Of a stretch of 64,000 bases of DNA, positions 9,574 to 17,487 are shown one piece after another; the stretch's first letter is position 1, and each line of letters begins with the position of its first letter. The notes beneath the pieces were generated by a model, which ran no database searches, was not told where the DNA came from, and was given only the letters and a program-made list of their open reading frames with translations. The DNA comes from Bradyrhizobium canariense (lineage in GTDB: Bacteria > Pseudomonadota > Alphaproteobacteria > Rhizobiales > Xanthobacteraceae), in assembly GCF_900105125.1 (NCBI RefSeq), contig NZ_LT629750.1, forward strand, positions 1,612,001 through 1,676,000, in the 5' to 3' direction. Both the position numbers and the translations under genes were made by a program.

Positions 9574-9584
9574 ATGATGCATAT
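9549..9584. promoter_or_regulatory. Candidate ArsR operator overlapping the start codon
   Basis: ATATGCAT (9549-9556) and ATGCATAT (9577-9584) form a perfect inverted repeat with a 20-base spacer, and CATAATGAT is repeated directly at 9554 and 9570. The site is strikingly AT-rich for this genome and covers the first codons of the ArsR gene, as expected for autorepression. Confidence 0.55.
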
Positions 9585-9918
9585 AGATGCCTTTCAGGCT
9601 ATCGCGGATCCAGCGCGTCGCCGCGTCATCGAGGCGTTGCGTGCGGGTGAACGTCAGGTTGGCGACATCGTGAAAGATGCGGGCATTCACCAATCCGGCG
9701 TCTCCCGCCATTTGCGCATCCTTCATGATGCGGGATTTGTCACGGTGCGGCCGGAGCATCAGCGGCGCTTCTACTCGCTTCGGCCAGAACTCTTTCGCGA
9801 GTTGTACGGTTGGCTGGCGGGCTATCGGGGCCTTTGGGAAGAGCGGCTGGATCGGTTCGGATCGGCACTCGACAATCGGCAGCGCATCCGAACTACCAAA
9901 AGCAGGAGAAGCAAGTGA
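9574..9918 (+). CDS. ArsR/SmtB family transcriptional regulator
   Basis: A 114-residue winged-helix repressor. FQAIADPARRRVIEAL opens the fold, QVGDIVKDAGIHQSGVSRHLRILHDAGFV is the helix-turn-helix with the recognition helix SGVSRHLRIL, and EHQRRFYSLRP is the wing. There is no metal-binding ELCVCDL motif, which fits the non-metal subgroup that controls AHSA1/SRPBCC genes. The next gene starts at a GTG overlapping its stop. Two adjacent ATGs (9574, 9577) are both inside the operator-like inverted repeat. Confidence 0.9.
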   Translation: MMHIDAFQAIADPARRRVIEALRAGERQVGDIVKDAGIHQSGVSRHLRILHDAGFVTVRPEHQRRFYSLRPELFRELYGWLAGYRGLWEERLDRFGSALDNRQRIRTTKSRRSK

Positions 9919-10259
9919 GCAGCATTATCCGGCCGGCGACCGAAGCAATCACGTCGAGTGTGGTGATCGAGCGAACCTACCGCGCGCCGCTGGAGGAGTT
10001 GTGGGCGCTTTGGACGACTTCAGATGGTTTTGAGTCATGGTGGGGCCCGGAAGGCTTTCGTACGAAAGTGCATGCGCTCGAAACGCGGGCCAATGGTGTT
10101 CTAAGCTACACGATGAGCGCATACGGCCTCGCGCAAGTCACCGCAATGAAGGAGCTTGGGCGGCCCAGTTCGCACGCTGTGAACGCTCGCGGCGGCTCTC
10201 CCCGCGCGGTGTCTTTTCAGCCTGTTGAATGGCAACTGGGTGTACAAGAGCAGCGTTAG
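9915..10259 (+). pseudogene. AHSA1/SRPBCC domain protein, truncated
   Basis: The GTG start overlaps the ArsR stop as GTGA. The first about 75 residues are a good Activator-of-Hsp90-like START domain N-terminus (VVIERTYRAPLEELWALWTT, WWGPEGF). After about residue 80 the frame loses family character; a neighbouring frame carries a RLSPRG stretch resembling the expected PPRRLSY, so a frameshift followed by a deletion is likely. The protein would be 114 residues against the usual 150-170. Such proteins bind hydrophobic ligands and are usually paired with ArsR regulators; this copy is probably non-functional. Confidence 0.7.
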
Positions 10260-10292
10260 TCTTTCGACTTTTTGAAGATTGGAAGCGATGAC

Positions 10293-10823
10293 ATGGCGAA
10301 ACTCGTCTTCGGATTGAACCAGTCTCTTGATGGTTATGTAGACCACCAGGAATTCGCACCGGGACCCGCGCTTTTCCGTCACTTCATCGAGCAAGTGCGC
10401 GGCCTGACCGGCAGTGTGTACGGTCGCCGCATGTACGAGGTAATGCGGGTTTGGGACGAGGACCATTCTGAGTGGACCCCGGAGCTACGCGACTTCGCGA
10501 TGGCATGGCGGAGCCAACCGAAGTGGGTCGTGTCGCGCTCGTTGAAGTCAGTCGGCCCCAACGCCACACTTGTCGCGGATGACGTCGAGGCGCTGATAAG
10601 TGGGTTGAAGGCTCGGCTCGCTGGGGAGATTGAAGTTGGCGGACCTGACTTGGCACGAAGCTTAACCAACCTCGGTCTCGTTGATGAGTATCGACTCTAC
10701 TTCCATCCCGTCGTGCTTGGTCGCGGCAAGCCATTCTTCGCCGGCCCCCGGCCGCCGCTCCGTCTGGTGGCCAGCGACTTGATCGGCGAGGATGCGATCA
10801 GGTTGACATACGTTCCTGCTTAG
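10293..10823 (+). CDS. Dihydrofolate reductase family protein (RibD C-terminal)
   Basis: A 176-residue cytosolic oxidoreductase-like protein of the RibD_C/DHFR fold. It starts MAKLVFGLNQSLDGY, has GSVYGRRMYEVM, a central VSRSLKSVGPNATLV, the nucleotide-binding GEIEVGGPDLARSL, and ends with HPVVLGRGKPFF. The ATG at 10293 has GGAAGCG about 6 bases upstream and fits the family start better than an in-frame ATG at 10272. These stand-alone proteins often accompany ArsR/AHSA1 pairs, as here. The reaction is unknown. Confidence 0.88.
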   Translation: MAKLVFGLNQSLDGYVDHQEFAPGPALFRHFIEQVRGLTGSVYGRRMYEVMRVWDEDHSEWTPELRDFAMAWRSQPKWVVSRSLKSVGPNATLVADDVEALISGLKARLAGEIEVGGPDLARSLTNLGLVDEYRLYFHPVVLGRGKPFFAGPRPPLRLVASDLIGEDAIRLTYVPA

Positions 10824-11100
10824 CCGATGCGCTGCCGATGTCCGCTTCGGGGTCATTCGCGACCGGGGCGACTCAGTGGCAAATCTGACCACGTCTCCTA
10901 TGCTCCGAAAGCGGAAGTAAGCTCAGAGCACTGGCATCGCACAGGAGAACCGGTATCTTCCCCGGATCAAGTCCAGAGCGGGCTCTCGTTTGAAATCGCT
11001 ATGTAAGAAAAAGGCCGTCTGGTTTCCCAGACGGCCTTTCCTGTCTTGCGGCAGCTCCACATCAACCGGCGATTTCAGAACTTCTGCACCAGGGGCCTAG
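10824..11100. other. Intergenic stretch ending at an IS target site
   Basis: It holds decayed repeat-like sequence (10846-10990), a strong hairpin at 11010-11039, and at 11075-11096 what could be the leftward 3' end of a gene (reading LVQKF then stop), cut by the insertion at CTAG 11097-11100. Confidence 0.4.
11010..11039 (-). terminator. Perfect 13-bp hairpin, terminator-like
   Basis: AAAGGCCGTCTGG at 11010-11022 pairs fully with CCAGACGGCCTTT at 11027-11039 around TTTC. Read leftward, the run of T follows directly (complement of 11005-11012), which fits termination of a leftward gene whose 3' end may lie at about 11076. Confidence 0.65.
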
Positions 11101-12554
11101 CACTACTTTGGCAGATTATTCATGCCGCTGCTTTTTGCCGATTTTTCTTCGGCAGTACGGGCATCGCTGAGGTCGTGGTTGAACGATGAGATCGACGATG
11201 GCTTGGCGTACGGCTGGCAGGCTCGGCTGCGGCGGTGGACCGTTGATTCTTTTTTTTCCGCCCCACTTGTGCGAGACGGCGGTGCTGGAGGAACGCGTAA
11301 GCGATCATGGTCATGAGCGTATGTCGATGGAGGCCTTGCCAGGATCTTCCTTCGAAGTGATCGAGCCCGAGTTCCTCCTTCAACTGCTGATGGGCCTGTT
11401 CGCAAATCCACCGCGCTTTGATCGTGGCAGCTAACGTGCGCAGATCCGTTTTGGCCGGCAGATTGGCGAGGTAATACTTCTTCTCCCCCGAGCTGCGATG
11501 CTCGCCGATCAGCCACGCCTCATCTCCGGGAAGGTGCTGCTGGCCCATGTCCTTGATCCGCTGCGGTGGTCCATCGGCGGTCCGGACGCGCACCGCGGCG
11601 AAGCGGGCTTCCAGCCGCCCCTTGGTTCCGTTTCGCCAGCTTACATTCTGCCACTTGGCGTTGGCCAACATGTCTTCGGCCGCTCTCGACAGAATATCCG
11701 GAATGTGCCGCTTGCGGGGACGACCCCGAGCCGCAACTGGCCAGATCAGCTTGACCCCGACCGGGTACACCTTGAGGTGACGAGGGATACCAACGGCCCA
11801 GAAAAGCCCGCGTGTCGTGAGCCCCTGACGGAACGGTGCGCTGAGGCCGTAACCGGCATCCGCCAGTACACAGCCGAGGCGAACTCCGGCCGCGATCACG
11901 CGATCGATCTCAGCCAGCGCGATCTCTGGCTTGGTCCGCGCTGCGCGATACTCGACGGGAACACCGGTGCGCTTCAAACGCGCCGCATCGCTCGTCCAGC
12001 TCTCGGGAAGGAAGAGACGCAATGCCACCATCACCGGCACTTCACCGCGCGCAAGCGTCAGCGACACCAACGTTTGGCAATTGGCCGTCTTGCCGAGAGA
12101 CGAAGCATATTGCGCAGCCACACCAACCGAACGATCGCCCTTCTTCGGCAACGCGGTGTCGTCGATGACCAGTACCGCATCCTCGCCACCGACCAGCCGA
12201 TCGGCCTGAACGAGCAGCTCCGACTCCAATGGCGCCGCATCCCAGACGCCATCAGCGATAAAATGGTGCAACTGGTCATAGTCCCCCGGCGATAGCCGCG
12301 CCGCCATCGGCTGCACGCTCTTGCGATCGCCCGGTCCGATCAGCCCCGAAACATACAGCGGACACATCCGCCGTCGCGCCTTGTGCCCTAACCGATCCAG
12401 AAATGGCTGGAGCCAGCGTCCAAGCTCATCTTCCCAGTTCGACGTCCTGCCCGCCATGGTCGGCCCTCCAAATGCCGACCACCCATGAATCACCGAAAAT
12501 CTGATTCGGGAATCCAGTTGAGCCGATCAATCGTCGAAATCTGCCAAAGTAGTG
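11101..12554 (-). mobile_element. IS701-type insertion sequence, 1454 bp
   Basis: Terminal inverted repeats CACTACTTTGGCAGATT (11101-11117) and its exact complement (12538-12554) bound one transposase gene. It is flanked by the direct repeat CTAG at 11097-11100 and 12555-12558, matching the 4-bp YTAR target duplication known for the IS701 family. The element abuts an IS5-type element on its right. It looks intact. Confidence 0.92.
11120..12457 (-). CDS. IS701 family transposase
   Basis: A 445-residue DDE transposase. LVIDDTALPKKGDRSVGVAAQY carries the first catalytic Asp, CVLADAGYG the second, and EQAHQQLKEELGLDHFEGRSW the Glu in the YREK-like region. I chose the ATG at 12457 (MAGRTSNWEDELGRW) because GGAGGG lies 8 bases upstream; an ATG 36 bases earlier is also in frame. 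The C-terminus is Lys/Arg-rich (RKKKNQR ... KKNRQKAAA). No stop or frameshift interrupts it. Confidence 0.93.
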   Translation of the reverse strand: MAGRTSNWEDELGRWLQPFLDRLGHKARRRMCPLYVSGLIGPGDRKSVQPMAARLSPGDYDQLHHFIADGVWDAAPLESELLVQADRLVGGEDAVLVIDDTALPKKGDRSVGVAAQYASSLGKTANCQTLVSLTLARGEVPVMVALRLFLPESWTSDAARLKRTGVPVEYRAARTKPEIALAEIDRVIAAGVRLGCVLADAGYGLSAPFRQGLTTRGLFWAVGIPRHLKVYPVGVKLIWPVAARGRPRKRHIPDILSRAAEDMLANAKWQNVSWRNGTKGRLEARFAAVRVRTADGPPQRIKDMGQQHLPGDEAWLIGEHRSSGEKKYYLANLPAKTDLRTLAATIKARWICEQAHQQLKEELGLDHFEGRSWQGLHRHTLMTMIAYAFLQHRRLAQVGRKKKNQRSTAAAEPASRTPSHRRSHRSTTTSAMPVLPKKNRQKAAA

Positions 12555-12557
12555 CTA

Positions 12558-13778
12558 GGAGGCGTGGACAAATTCCGACTGTAGGAGAGCGTCCGATCAA
12601 TCTCCGCTAAACCACGCTGTGCTTACGATAAATTGCTCAGCATGTTTTGGAGAGCGGAAGGGTCCGACCATCCTACCCTCATGTCGTTCTCTGAATTCGG
12701 TTCCGTCCACCCATTCGCTTTCGAGCAAATAGGTTTGCCCGTTGTCGAATTTGCGAATTTCTGCGGAGCGTTTTCCGTCCCAGCTGTAGAGCGTTGTGGC
12801 AACTTGATACGTTGCTCCGTCGAGTGACTTGTCGCTCGTCCGGCCAAACAGTTTCTTCCACCAGCCCATAGTCCAACTCCTGAGGTCAGGCACTTTATCG
12901 GATAGCCGTGGAATCTCCAGCGCCTGCAAAAAGGGTGCGGTCCGACATGATTGACCGAGCGCTGGAAGATTGATTCAAGGCTGCCTTTTGGAGGTAGACT
13001 TGAGCAGGGGCGATCTCACTGAAGCGGAATGGCGCGTTCTGAAGGACTTGTTGCCCATAGAGCCTGAGAACCGTGGTCGAGGCAGGCCGCCCGAGCAAAA
13101 CCGCGCGATCATCAACGGCATCCTCTGGCGGCTTCGGTGCGGAGCGCCGTGGCGCGATGTGCCGCCCAAATATGGCAGTTGGAACACCATCTATCGACGG
13201 TTCCGACGATGGAGCGAAGCCGGGGTATGGGAGAGCGTCGCCGTGACGCTCGCCGAGATCATGGCGGACAGCGGCCACTACAGCATCGACAGCACCACAG
13301 TTCGCGCCCACGTCTCGGCAGCGGGCGGAAAAGGGGGACTCATCGACGCGCTCTTGGCCGCTCGCGGGGCGGGTTCACCAGTAAACTTCACTGTCTGGCC
13401 GATGCCCTCGGACGACCACTCGCCTTCCACCTGACGGTCGGCGAAGCGGCTGACTGCAAAGCGTATGATGCCCTGATCGACCTGCCTGAGCGCGCGCCTG
13501 ACGCCCTGCTTGCGGACAAGGGCTATGACGCGGACGCGATCCGCGCCGACCTTGCCAGGCGAAAAATCAAGGCCGTCATCCCCGGCCGCTCAAACCGCCG
13601 TGTGAAGATCGAACATGATCGGACGCTCTACAGGCAGCGCAACCGCATCGAGCGCATGTTCGGCCACCTCAAGATCAACCGCGCCATCGCCACCCGCTAC
13701 GACCAACTGGCCAATAGCTTCCTCGGCATGGTCCATCTTGCGTCTGCCAGATACTGGCTCAAATTTGTCCACGCCTCC
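12558..13778 (+). mobile_element. IS5-type insertion sequence with passenger gene, 1221 bp
   Basis: GGAGGCGTGGACAAATT at 12558-12574 is the exact complement of 13762-13778, giving 17-bp perfect ends. The flanks read CTA on the left and TAG on the right, consistent with TA duplication in a CTAG target, as in the IS427 subgroup. The element contains a leftward small gene and a rightward frameshifted transposase. It is longer than usual for the subgroup because of the extra gene. Confidence 0.85.
12597..12869 (-). CDS. Hypothetical protein, passenger of the IS5-type element
   Basis: A 90-residue protein starting MGWWKKLFGRTSDKSL, with AGGAG 7 bases upstream of the ATG at 12869. It has no signal or membrane helix and no recognised catalytic motif. 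The body is hydrophilic (LLESEWVDGTEFRERHEGRMVGPFRSPKHAEQFI), and the ending VGPFRSPKHAEQFIV looks like a small alpha/beta unit. It lies wholly between the inverted repeats, oriented against the transposase, so it should move with it. The function is unknown; resemblance to chromosomal Bradyrhizobium small proteins is my impression only. Confidence 0.7.
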   Translation of the reverse strand: MGWWKKLFGRTSDKSLDGATYQVATTLYSWDGKRSAEIRKFDNGQTYLLESEWVDGTEFRERHEGRMVGPFRSPKHAEQFIVSTAWFSGD

Positions 13779-13781
13779 TAG
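13000..13781 (+). CDS. IS5 family transposase made by -1 frameshifting
   Basis: The first frame begins at TTG 13000 with GGAGG 5 bases upstream (LSRGDLTEAEWRVL) and reads INGILWRLRCGAPWRDVP, then DSTTVRAH with the first catalytic Asp. At AAAAGGGGG (13329-13337) a -1 slip continues into RALGRSRGGFTSKLH, LLADKGYDAD with the second Asp, and RNRIERMFGHLK with the Glu. Without the slip the product stops at 13434. The stop TAG at 13779-13781 lies outside the inverted repeat and is provided by the duplicated target. An intact transposase is therefore likely. Confidence 0.88.
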
Positions 13782-13991
13782 AACCGTGGTCAAGGTCGAA
13801 GCACAAGGACACAACCTGCAGATGTCCCCGCTGTTACCGTGTTCACGGGCACGCATGCTCGAAAATCTGACTGCGGCGACAGCGAAACGCGGAATGCCGA
13901 GCCATCCGCCGCGCGGCCGCACGGCTCGGATAGCGCAGAATCCCTTTCTTAACCCCACCTGCGATAGGTTTCCGGCAACCGCCGGAGCCAA

Positions 13992-15659
13992 ATGAGCAGC
14001 CAATATCGTCCAGCGCGGAACTCGCCGGCTGAAGCCGGCGCACTGTTTCGTCCATACGCCGGAACGAACGAACCCGGCTTCGTCCGGCCAATGGTCGCGC
14101 GCCGAAACCTCGAGATCTGGCTGGTGATCCTGGGCTCGCTGGCGGCAGGCGCCGCCTACGCCTGGTTTGCCGGCGAGGACATCAACTGGGATTGGCGCAA
14201 CTATCATGAGTATGGCGCGTTCGCGCTGCTCAATGGACGTTTCGATCAGGACGTCGCACCCGGCGGCTTTCAAACCTTCCTCAATCCCCTTCCCTATCTG
14301 CCCGCCTATCTTCTGCGGCATCACGTCAGCGCACCGTTTTGGGGAATGTGGCTTGGCGCTCTCCACGGTCTCAACCTGGCGCTGATCTACTGGTTCTCGC
14401 GCATCGTTTTGGGTGGCGCTGCCAACGTATGGGCGCTGGCCGCTTCGGTTGTTATCGCCGCGTTCGGTCCGATGACGCTGTCGGAAGTCGGAACCAGCTT
14501 TGCCGATATACTCACCGCGCTGCCCGTCATCGCGGGCGTCGGCGTGATGCTGTCGGCCAACGCACAGCATCGCGCACGCTACGTCATCGCGGGCATGCTG
14601 ATTGGCGCCGCCGCAGGGTTAAAGCTGACCAACATGGTTTTCTGTGTTGGGGCGGCCATATCCCTCTTATACGCGGCGCGGCCGCTGTCGGCGCTCTGCT
14701 GTTTCGCGGCCGGTGGCGCGGTTGGTGCGCTCGGCACCGGCGGCGCGTGGGCCTGGACGTTATGGCAGGAGTTCGGCAACCCTGTGTTTCCTTTTTACAA
14801 CGGGATTTTTCGCTCTCCGGAAGCCATGGACGGATCGTTCGCCGACCTGCGCTTCATGCCGCATGGTTTGTGGGAGGCGTTCGCCTATCCATTTTACTGG
14901 GCGGTCGGCAATTACCGCTCGTCTGAATGGCCATTTCGAGATCCACGCTTCGCCATCGCATTCGTGCTGCTTGCGGCAACCGTCGGTGCCGGCTTGTTGT
15001 CCCGGCTACGCATATTCACGCGGCGGGATAAGCAATTCCTGGTTTTTTTCCTGGTCGCCTACGTCGTGTGGCTCCTGGAGTTTTCCATTCACCGCTACGC
15101 GGTGGCTCTGGAATTGCTCTGCGCACCGCTCATCGTCCTTTTGTTTTCGCGCCTGTCAGGCGCCTTGCAACGCAAGCCTTTTGCGTCGAGCCGGCCGGCC
15201 TGGGCCAGTTTCGCGACAGCCGGTCTTGCCGTCGCCATCGCGTTGTGGTCGCAACCTGCCGATTGGTCGCGACGTCCCTGGTCTGATCCGTATCAACCAC
15301 AGCCTCCCAAGGCGCTTTCCGAAGCCGCGACGTATTTGATGATCGAAAAACCGCTCGGATACATGGTGCCGCTGCTCGGACCCGGTTCGCGCGCCTATCA
15401 ACTCTCCGACATTCTGATGCCGATTGTCCCGGGAGGATCCCTGGATCATCGCATCCGCGCTGGTCTTGCCCATCCGTTGCCGGGCGGCGTGTGGGCGATG
15501 CATCTGCGTGGCAGCGCGCCGCGGCAGTGTCTGCTCGACGAATATGGCTGGGAAATCGACGCTTCGCGCGCGTGTGCTGTTATTCCGGGACCAGAAGGCG
15601 TCGATATCGAGGCCTGTCCGCTGCGCCCATCGGCGCAGACCAAAAGCCAGTCCTGCTGA
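13992..15659 (+). CDS. Polytopic membrane protein, GT-C glycosyltransferase-like
   Basis: A 555-residue inner-membrane protein with about 10-12 hydrophobic helices from residue 40 to 440 and a soluble C-terminal part. After helix 1 the loop FAGEDINWDWRNYHEYGAFALLNGRF carries acidic residues where GT-C enzymes place their catalytic Asp. Such enzymes use lipid-linked sugars on the periplasmic side. GGAG sits 4 bases before the ATG. It follows the IS pair and has no glycan genes beside it, so the role is inferred from fold only; a mannosyl- or arabinosyl-type transferase is possible. Confidence 0.7.
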   Translation: MSSQYRPARNSPAEAGALFRPYAGTNEPGFVRPMVARRNLEIWLVILGSLAAGAAYAWFAGEDINWDWRNYHEYGAFALLNGRFDQDVAPGGFQTFLNPLPYLPAYLLRHHVSAPFWGMWLGALHGLNLALIYWFSRIVLGGAANVWALAASVVIAAFGPMTLSEVGTSFADILTALPVIAGVGVMLSANAQHRARYVIAGMLIGAAAGLKLTNMVFCVGAAISLLYAARPLSALCCFAAGGAVGALGTGGAWAWTLWQEFGNPVFPFYNGIFRSPEAMDGSFADLRFMPHGLWEAFAYPFYWAVGNYRSSEWPFRDPRFAIAFVLLAATVGAGLLSRLRIFTRRDKQFLVFFLVAYVVWLLEFSIHRYAVALELLCAPLIVLLFSRLSGALQRKPFASSRPAWASFATAGLAVAIALWSQPADWSRRPWSDPYQPQPPKALSEAATYLMIEKPLGYMVPLLGPGSRAYQLSDILMPIVPGGSLDHRIRAGLAHPLPGGVWAMHLRGSAPRQCLLDEYGWEIDASRACAVIPGPEGVDIEACPLRPSAQTKSQSC

Positions 15660-15673
15660 TCGCGGCTACCGGC

Positions 15674-16084
15674 TTAGCTTCCCGGCGTCCACGGCTGATA
15701 GTCGCCGGTGGCCTTGGGGCGGCGCCCGCTTGCCAGCGTCGAACCGGAAGGCCGGTAAGCCCGGGGCGTGCCCGTCATGTTCGGCACGTGCGGCTTTTCC
15801 CACTCACGCGCCACGTAGGCCTCTTCGGTCGGCGCGACGTCGACGGTGTGATGCAACCAGCCATGCCATGACGGCGGCACGCGGGTCGCTTCGGCGTAGC
15901 CGTTGTAGACCACCCATCGCCGTTGGAAATGGAGCGTGGGATCGATCTTGCCGCCCTTGGTGCGGTAATAGCGGTTGCCCTGCTCGTCTTCACCGACCAG
16001 CTCGCCGAATCGCCAGGTCCACAATTGCGTGCCGAAGGTCTGGCCGTTCCACCATGTGAACATCTTGAGCAGAAACTGTTTCAT
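15674..16084 (-). CDS. NDUFA12-family protein (NADH:ubiquinone oxidoreductase 17.2 kDa subunit)
   Basis: A 136-residue homologue of the complex I accessory subunit NDUFA12/B17.2, found in alphaproteobacteria and mitochondria, where it sits on the peripheral arm. Starting from MKQFLLKMFTWWNG, the family motifs are GELVGEDEQGNRYYR, RRWVVYNGYAEATRVPPSWHGWLHH, PTEEAYVAREWEKPHVPNMTGTPRAYRPSGS. The frame extends upstream, but ATG 16084 matches the usual start. It ends convergently with the GT-C-like gene. Usually it is close to DUF2155 and aat, from which it is separated here. Confidence 0.93.
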   Translation of the reverse strand: MKQFLLKMFTWWNGQTFGTQLWTWRFGELVGEDEQGNRYYRTKGGKIDPTLHFQRRWVVYNGYAEATRVPPSWHGWLHHTVDVAPTEEAYVAREWEKPHVPNMTGTPRAYRPSGSTLASGRRPKATGDYQPWTPGS

Positions 16085-16350
16085 CAGGGGCTCGGCCGGT
16101 TCGAGATACGCTTGTGGTCGTGATGCCATCGGCAGGCCGAAATGTCCAGTTTGGTCGCCCCGCCCGGCATGACTGAAGAAGATCTGACACAACGCCACCG
16201 GTGACGAATTGCCGCGGATTCGGCGCAATCCATTCATTCCGCATACAGTTCCGGCCTGACAGCCTCCACCTCAGCGTGCGATTGGCGCGACGCCCAGGGA
16301 ACCCCCATCTGTTGAGACGGTTGGGACGTATCCCACGAATGGAGCCGAAA

Positions 16351-16830
16351 ATGATCAGCCTTAAAGTTTTGAGTACCGCTGCTGTAATGGCCTTGATTTT
16401 GCCAGCCGTGATACCCGCGCCCAGTTTCGCCCAAAATCCGCAGGGACATCACGGCGGCGCGGGCGGCCATCCAGGCGGCGGTGGTCGGCCAGGCGGTAAC
16501 TTCCACCCTGGTGGCGGGCCGCGCTTTGGCGGCGGCGGTTATCACGGAGGCGGCTATTACCACGGCGGTGGTGGCGGAGCGCTGATTCCCGGCGCGATTG
16601 CCGGTGCCGTGATCGGCGGCGCCATCGCTTCGCAAGGTTATTATGGCGGCCCCGCCTATTACGGTCCGGGCTACTATGATGGCGGCGACTACGATGACGG
16701 CGCGGTCGCGGTTGCACCCGCGCCGGGCGGTGATGATGGCGTCTCCTACTGCATGCAGAGGTTTCGTTCCTACGATCCGCAGTCAGGAACCTATCTGGGC
16801 AATGATGGCGTCCGGCATCCCTGCCCGTAA
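16351..16830 (+). CDS. BA14K family secreted protein
   Basis: A 159-residue exported protein. Residues 1-27 form a signal peptide ending PSFAQ. A long Gly/His/Pro region (HHGGAGGHPGGGGRPGG and similar) is followed by a glycine-zipper-like GAIAGAVIGGAIASQ and the BA14K tail CMQRFRSYDPQSGTYLGNDG. BA14K proteins were first described as Brucella immunoreactive lectin-like proteins. The ATG at 16351 has GGAG about 6 bases upstream; an ATG at 16339 is less likely. A strong terminator follows. Confidence 0.88.
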   Translation: MISLKVLSTAAVMALILPAVIPAPSFAQNPQGHHGGAGGHPGGGGRPGGNFHPGGGPRFGGGGYHGGGYYHGGGGGALIPGAIAGAVIGGAIASQGYYGGPAYYGPGYYDGGDYDDGAVAVAPAPGGDDGVSYCMQRFRSYDPQSGTYLGNDGVRHPCP

Positions 16831-16855
16831 TCACCTCGACATCCCGGAATTTGGA

Positions 16856-16884
16856 GACGGCGCATTGTGTGCGCCGTCTTTTTT
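16856..16884 (+). terminator. Rho-independent terminator after the BA14K gene
   Basis: GACGGCGCA (16856-16864) pairs with TGCGCCGTC (16870-16878), followed by six T. It lies 26 bases after the stop codon. Confidence 0.9.
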
Positions 16885-17060
16885 ATGACTGCAGCTTCGT
16901 CTCACGGTCGAAGCATTGTGATGGGAACATCTGGATACCTCTGGCCTGCTATGCATTCTAGCGTGCAGACGCGCTGACCCATTTCGGCCCTAATTGCTGC
17001 AAGACGTTCGATTCGGCTGCATCATGATTTTTGTGCTCTCGCCTAACAGGAAATCGGTCG

Positions 17061-17465
17061 GTGCCGCGTATTCTCGTGGTCGATGACGACCCGATGGTTT
17101 GTGTGGCCATTGAGGTCTGTCTTCAACGCCAGGGTTTCGAGGTAACCGTCGCTGACGGCGGTGAAGCTGGGATCCGCGCGCTCGATACCTCGACGTTTGA
17201 CGTGATGCTTGTCGATATATTCATGCCGCACATGCGCGGCTTTGAATCGATCCGCGTGTTCCACGAGTGCGCGCCCACGATCCCGCTCATCGCCATGTCC
17301 GGTTATGCCTTCGCGAGTTTCGATAGCCCCTCGCCGGACTTTCTGCGAATGACCCTCGAACTTGGTGCAACCGTCTGCCTTCGCAAACCGTTCACACCGA
17401 ACGCGCTGCTGGCGGCCGTCAACGAATGTCTGGCAAAACCGATTGCAAACACTCGTCATTCCTAA
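17061..17465 (+). CDS. Single-domain response regulator
   Basis: A 134-residue CheY-like receiver without an output domain. The acidic pocket is VVDDDP, the phospho-acceptor is Asp52 in MLVDIFMPHMRG, the switch Ser is in IAMSGYA, and the Lys in LRKPFTPNALL closes the site. I chose GTG 17061 with AGGAA upstream because residues before it are not family-like. The hybrid kinase gene starts 22 bases downstream, so the two are probably one phosphorelay operon, with this protein as receiver or shuttle. Confidence 0.9.
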   Translation: MPRILVVDDDPMVCVAIEVCLQRQGFEVTVADGGEAGIRALDTSTFDVMLVDIFMPHMRGFESIRVFHECAPTIPLIAMSGYAFASFDSPSPDFLRMTLELGATVCLRKPFTPNALLAAVNECLAKPIANTRHS

Positions 17466-17487
17466 CAAAAAACAAAACCCACCGTCG

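Noticed and set aside
13000..13781. Two separate transposase pseudogenes
   Set aside because: The frame change falls on a slippery AAAAGGGGG run and restores all catalytic motifs, as expected for programmed frameshifting.
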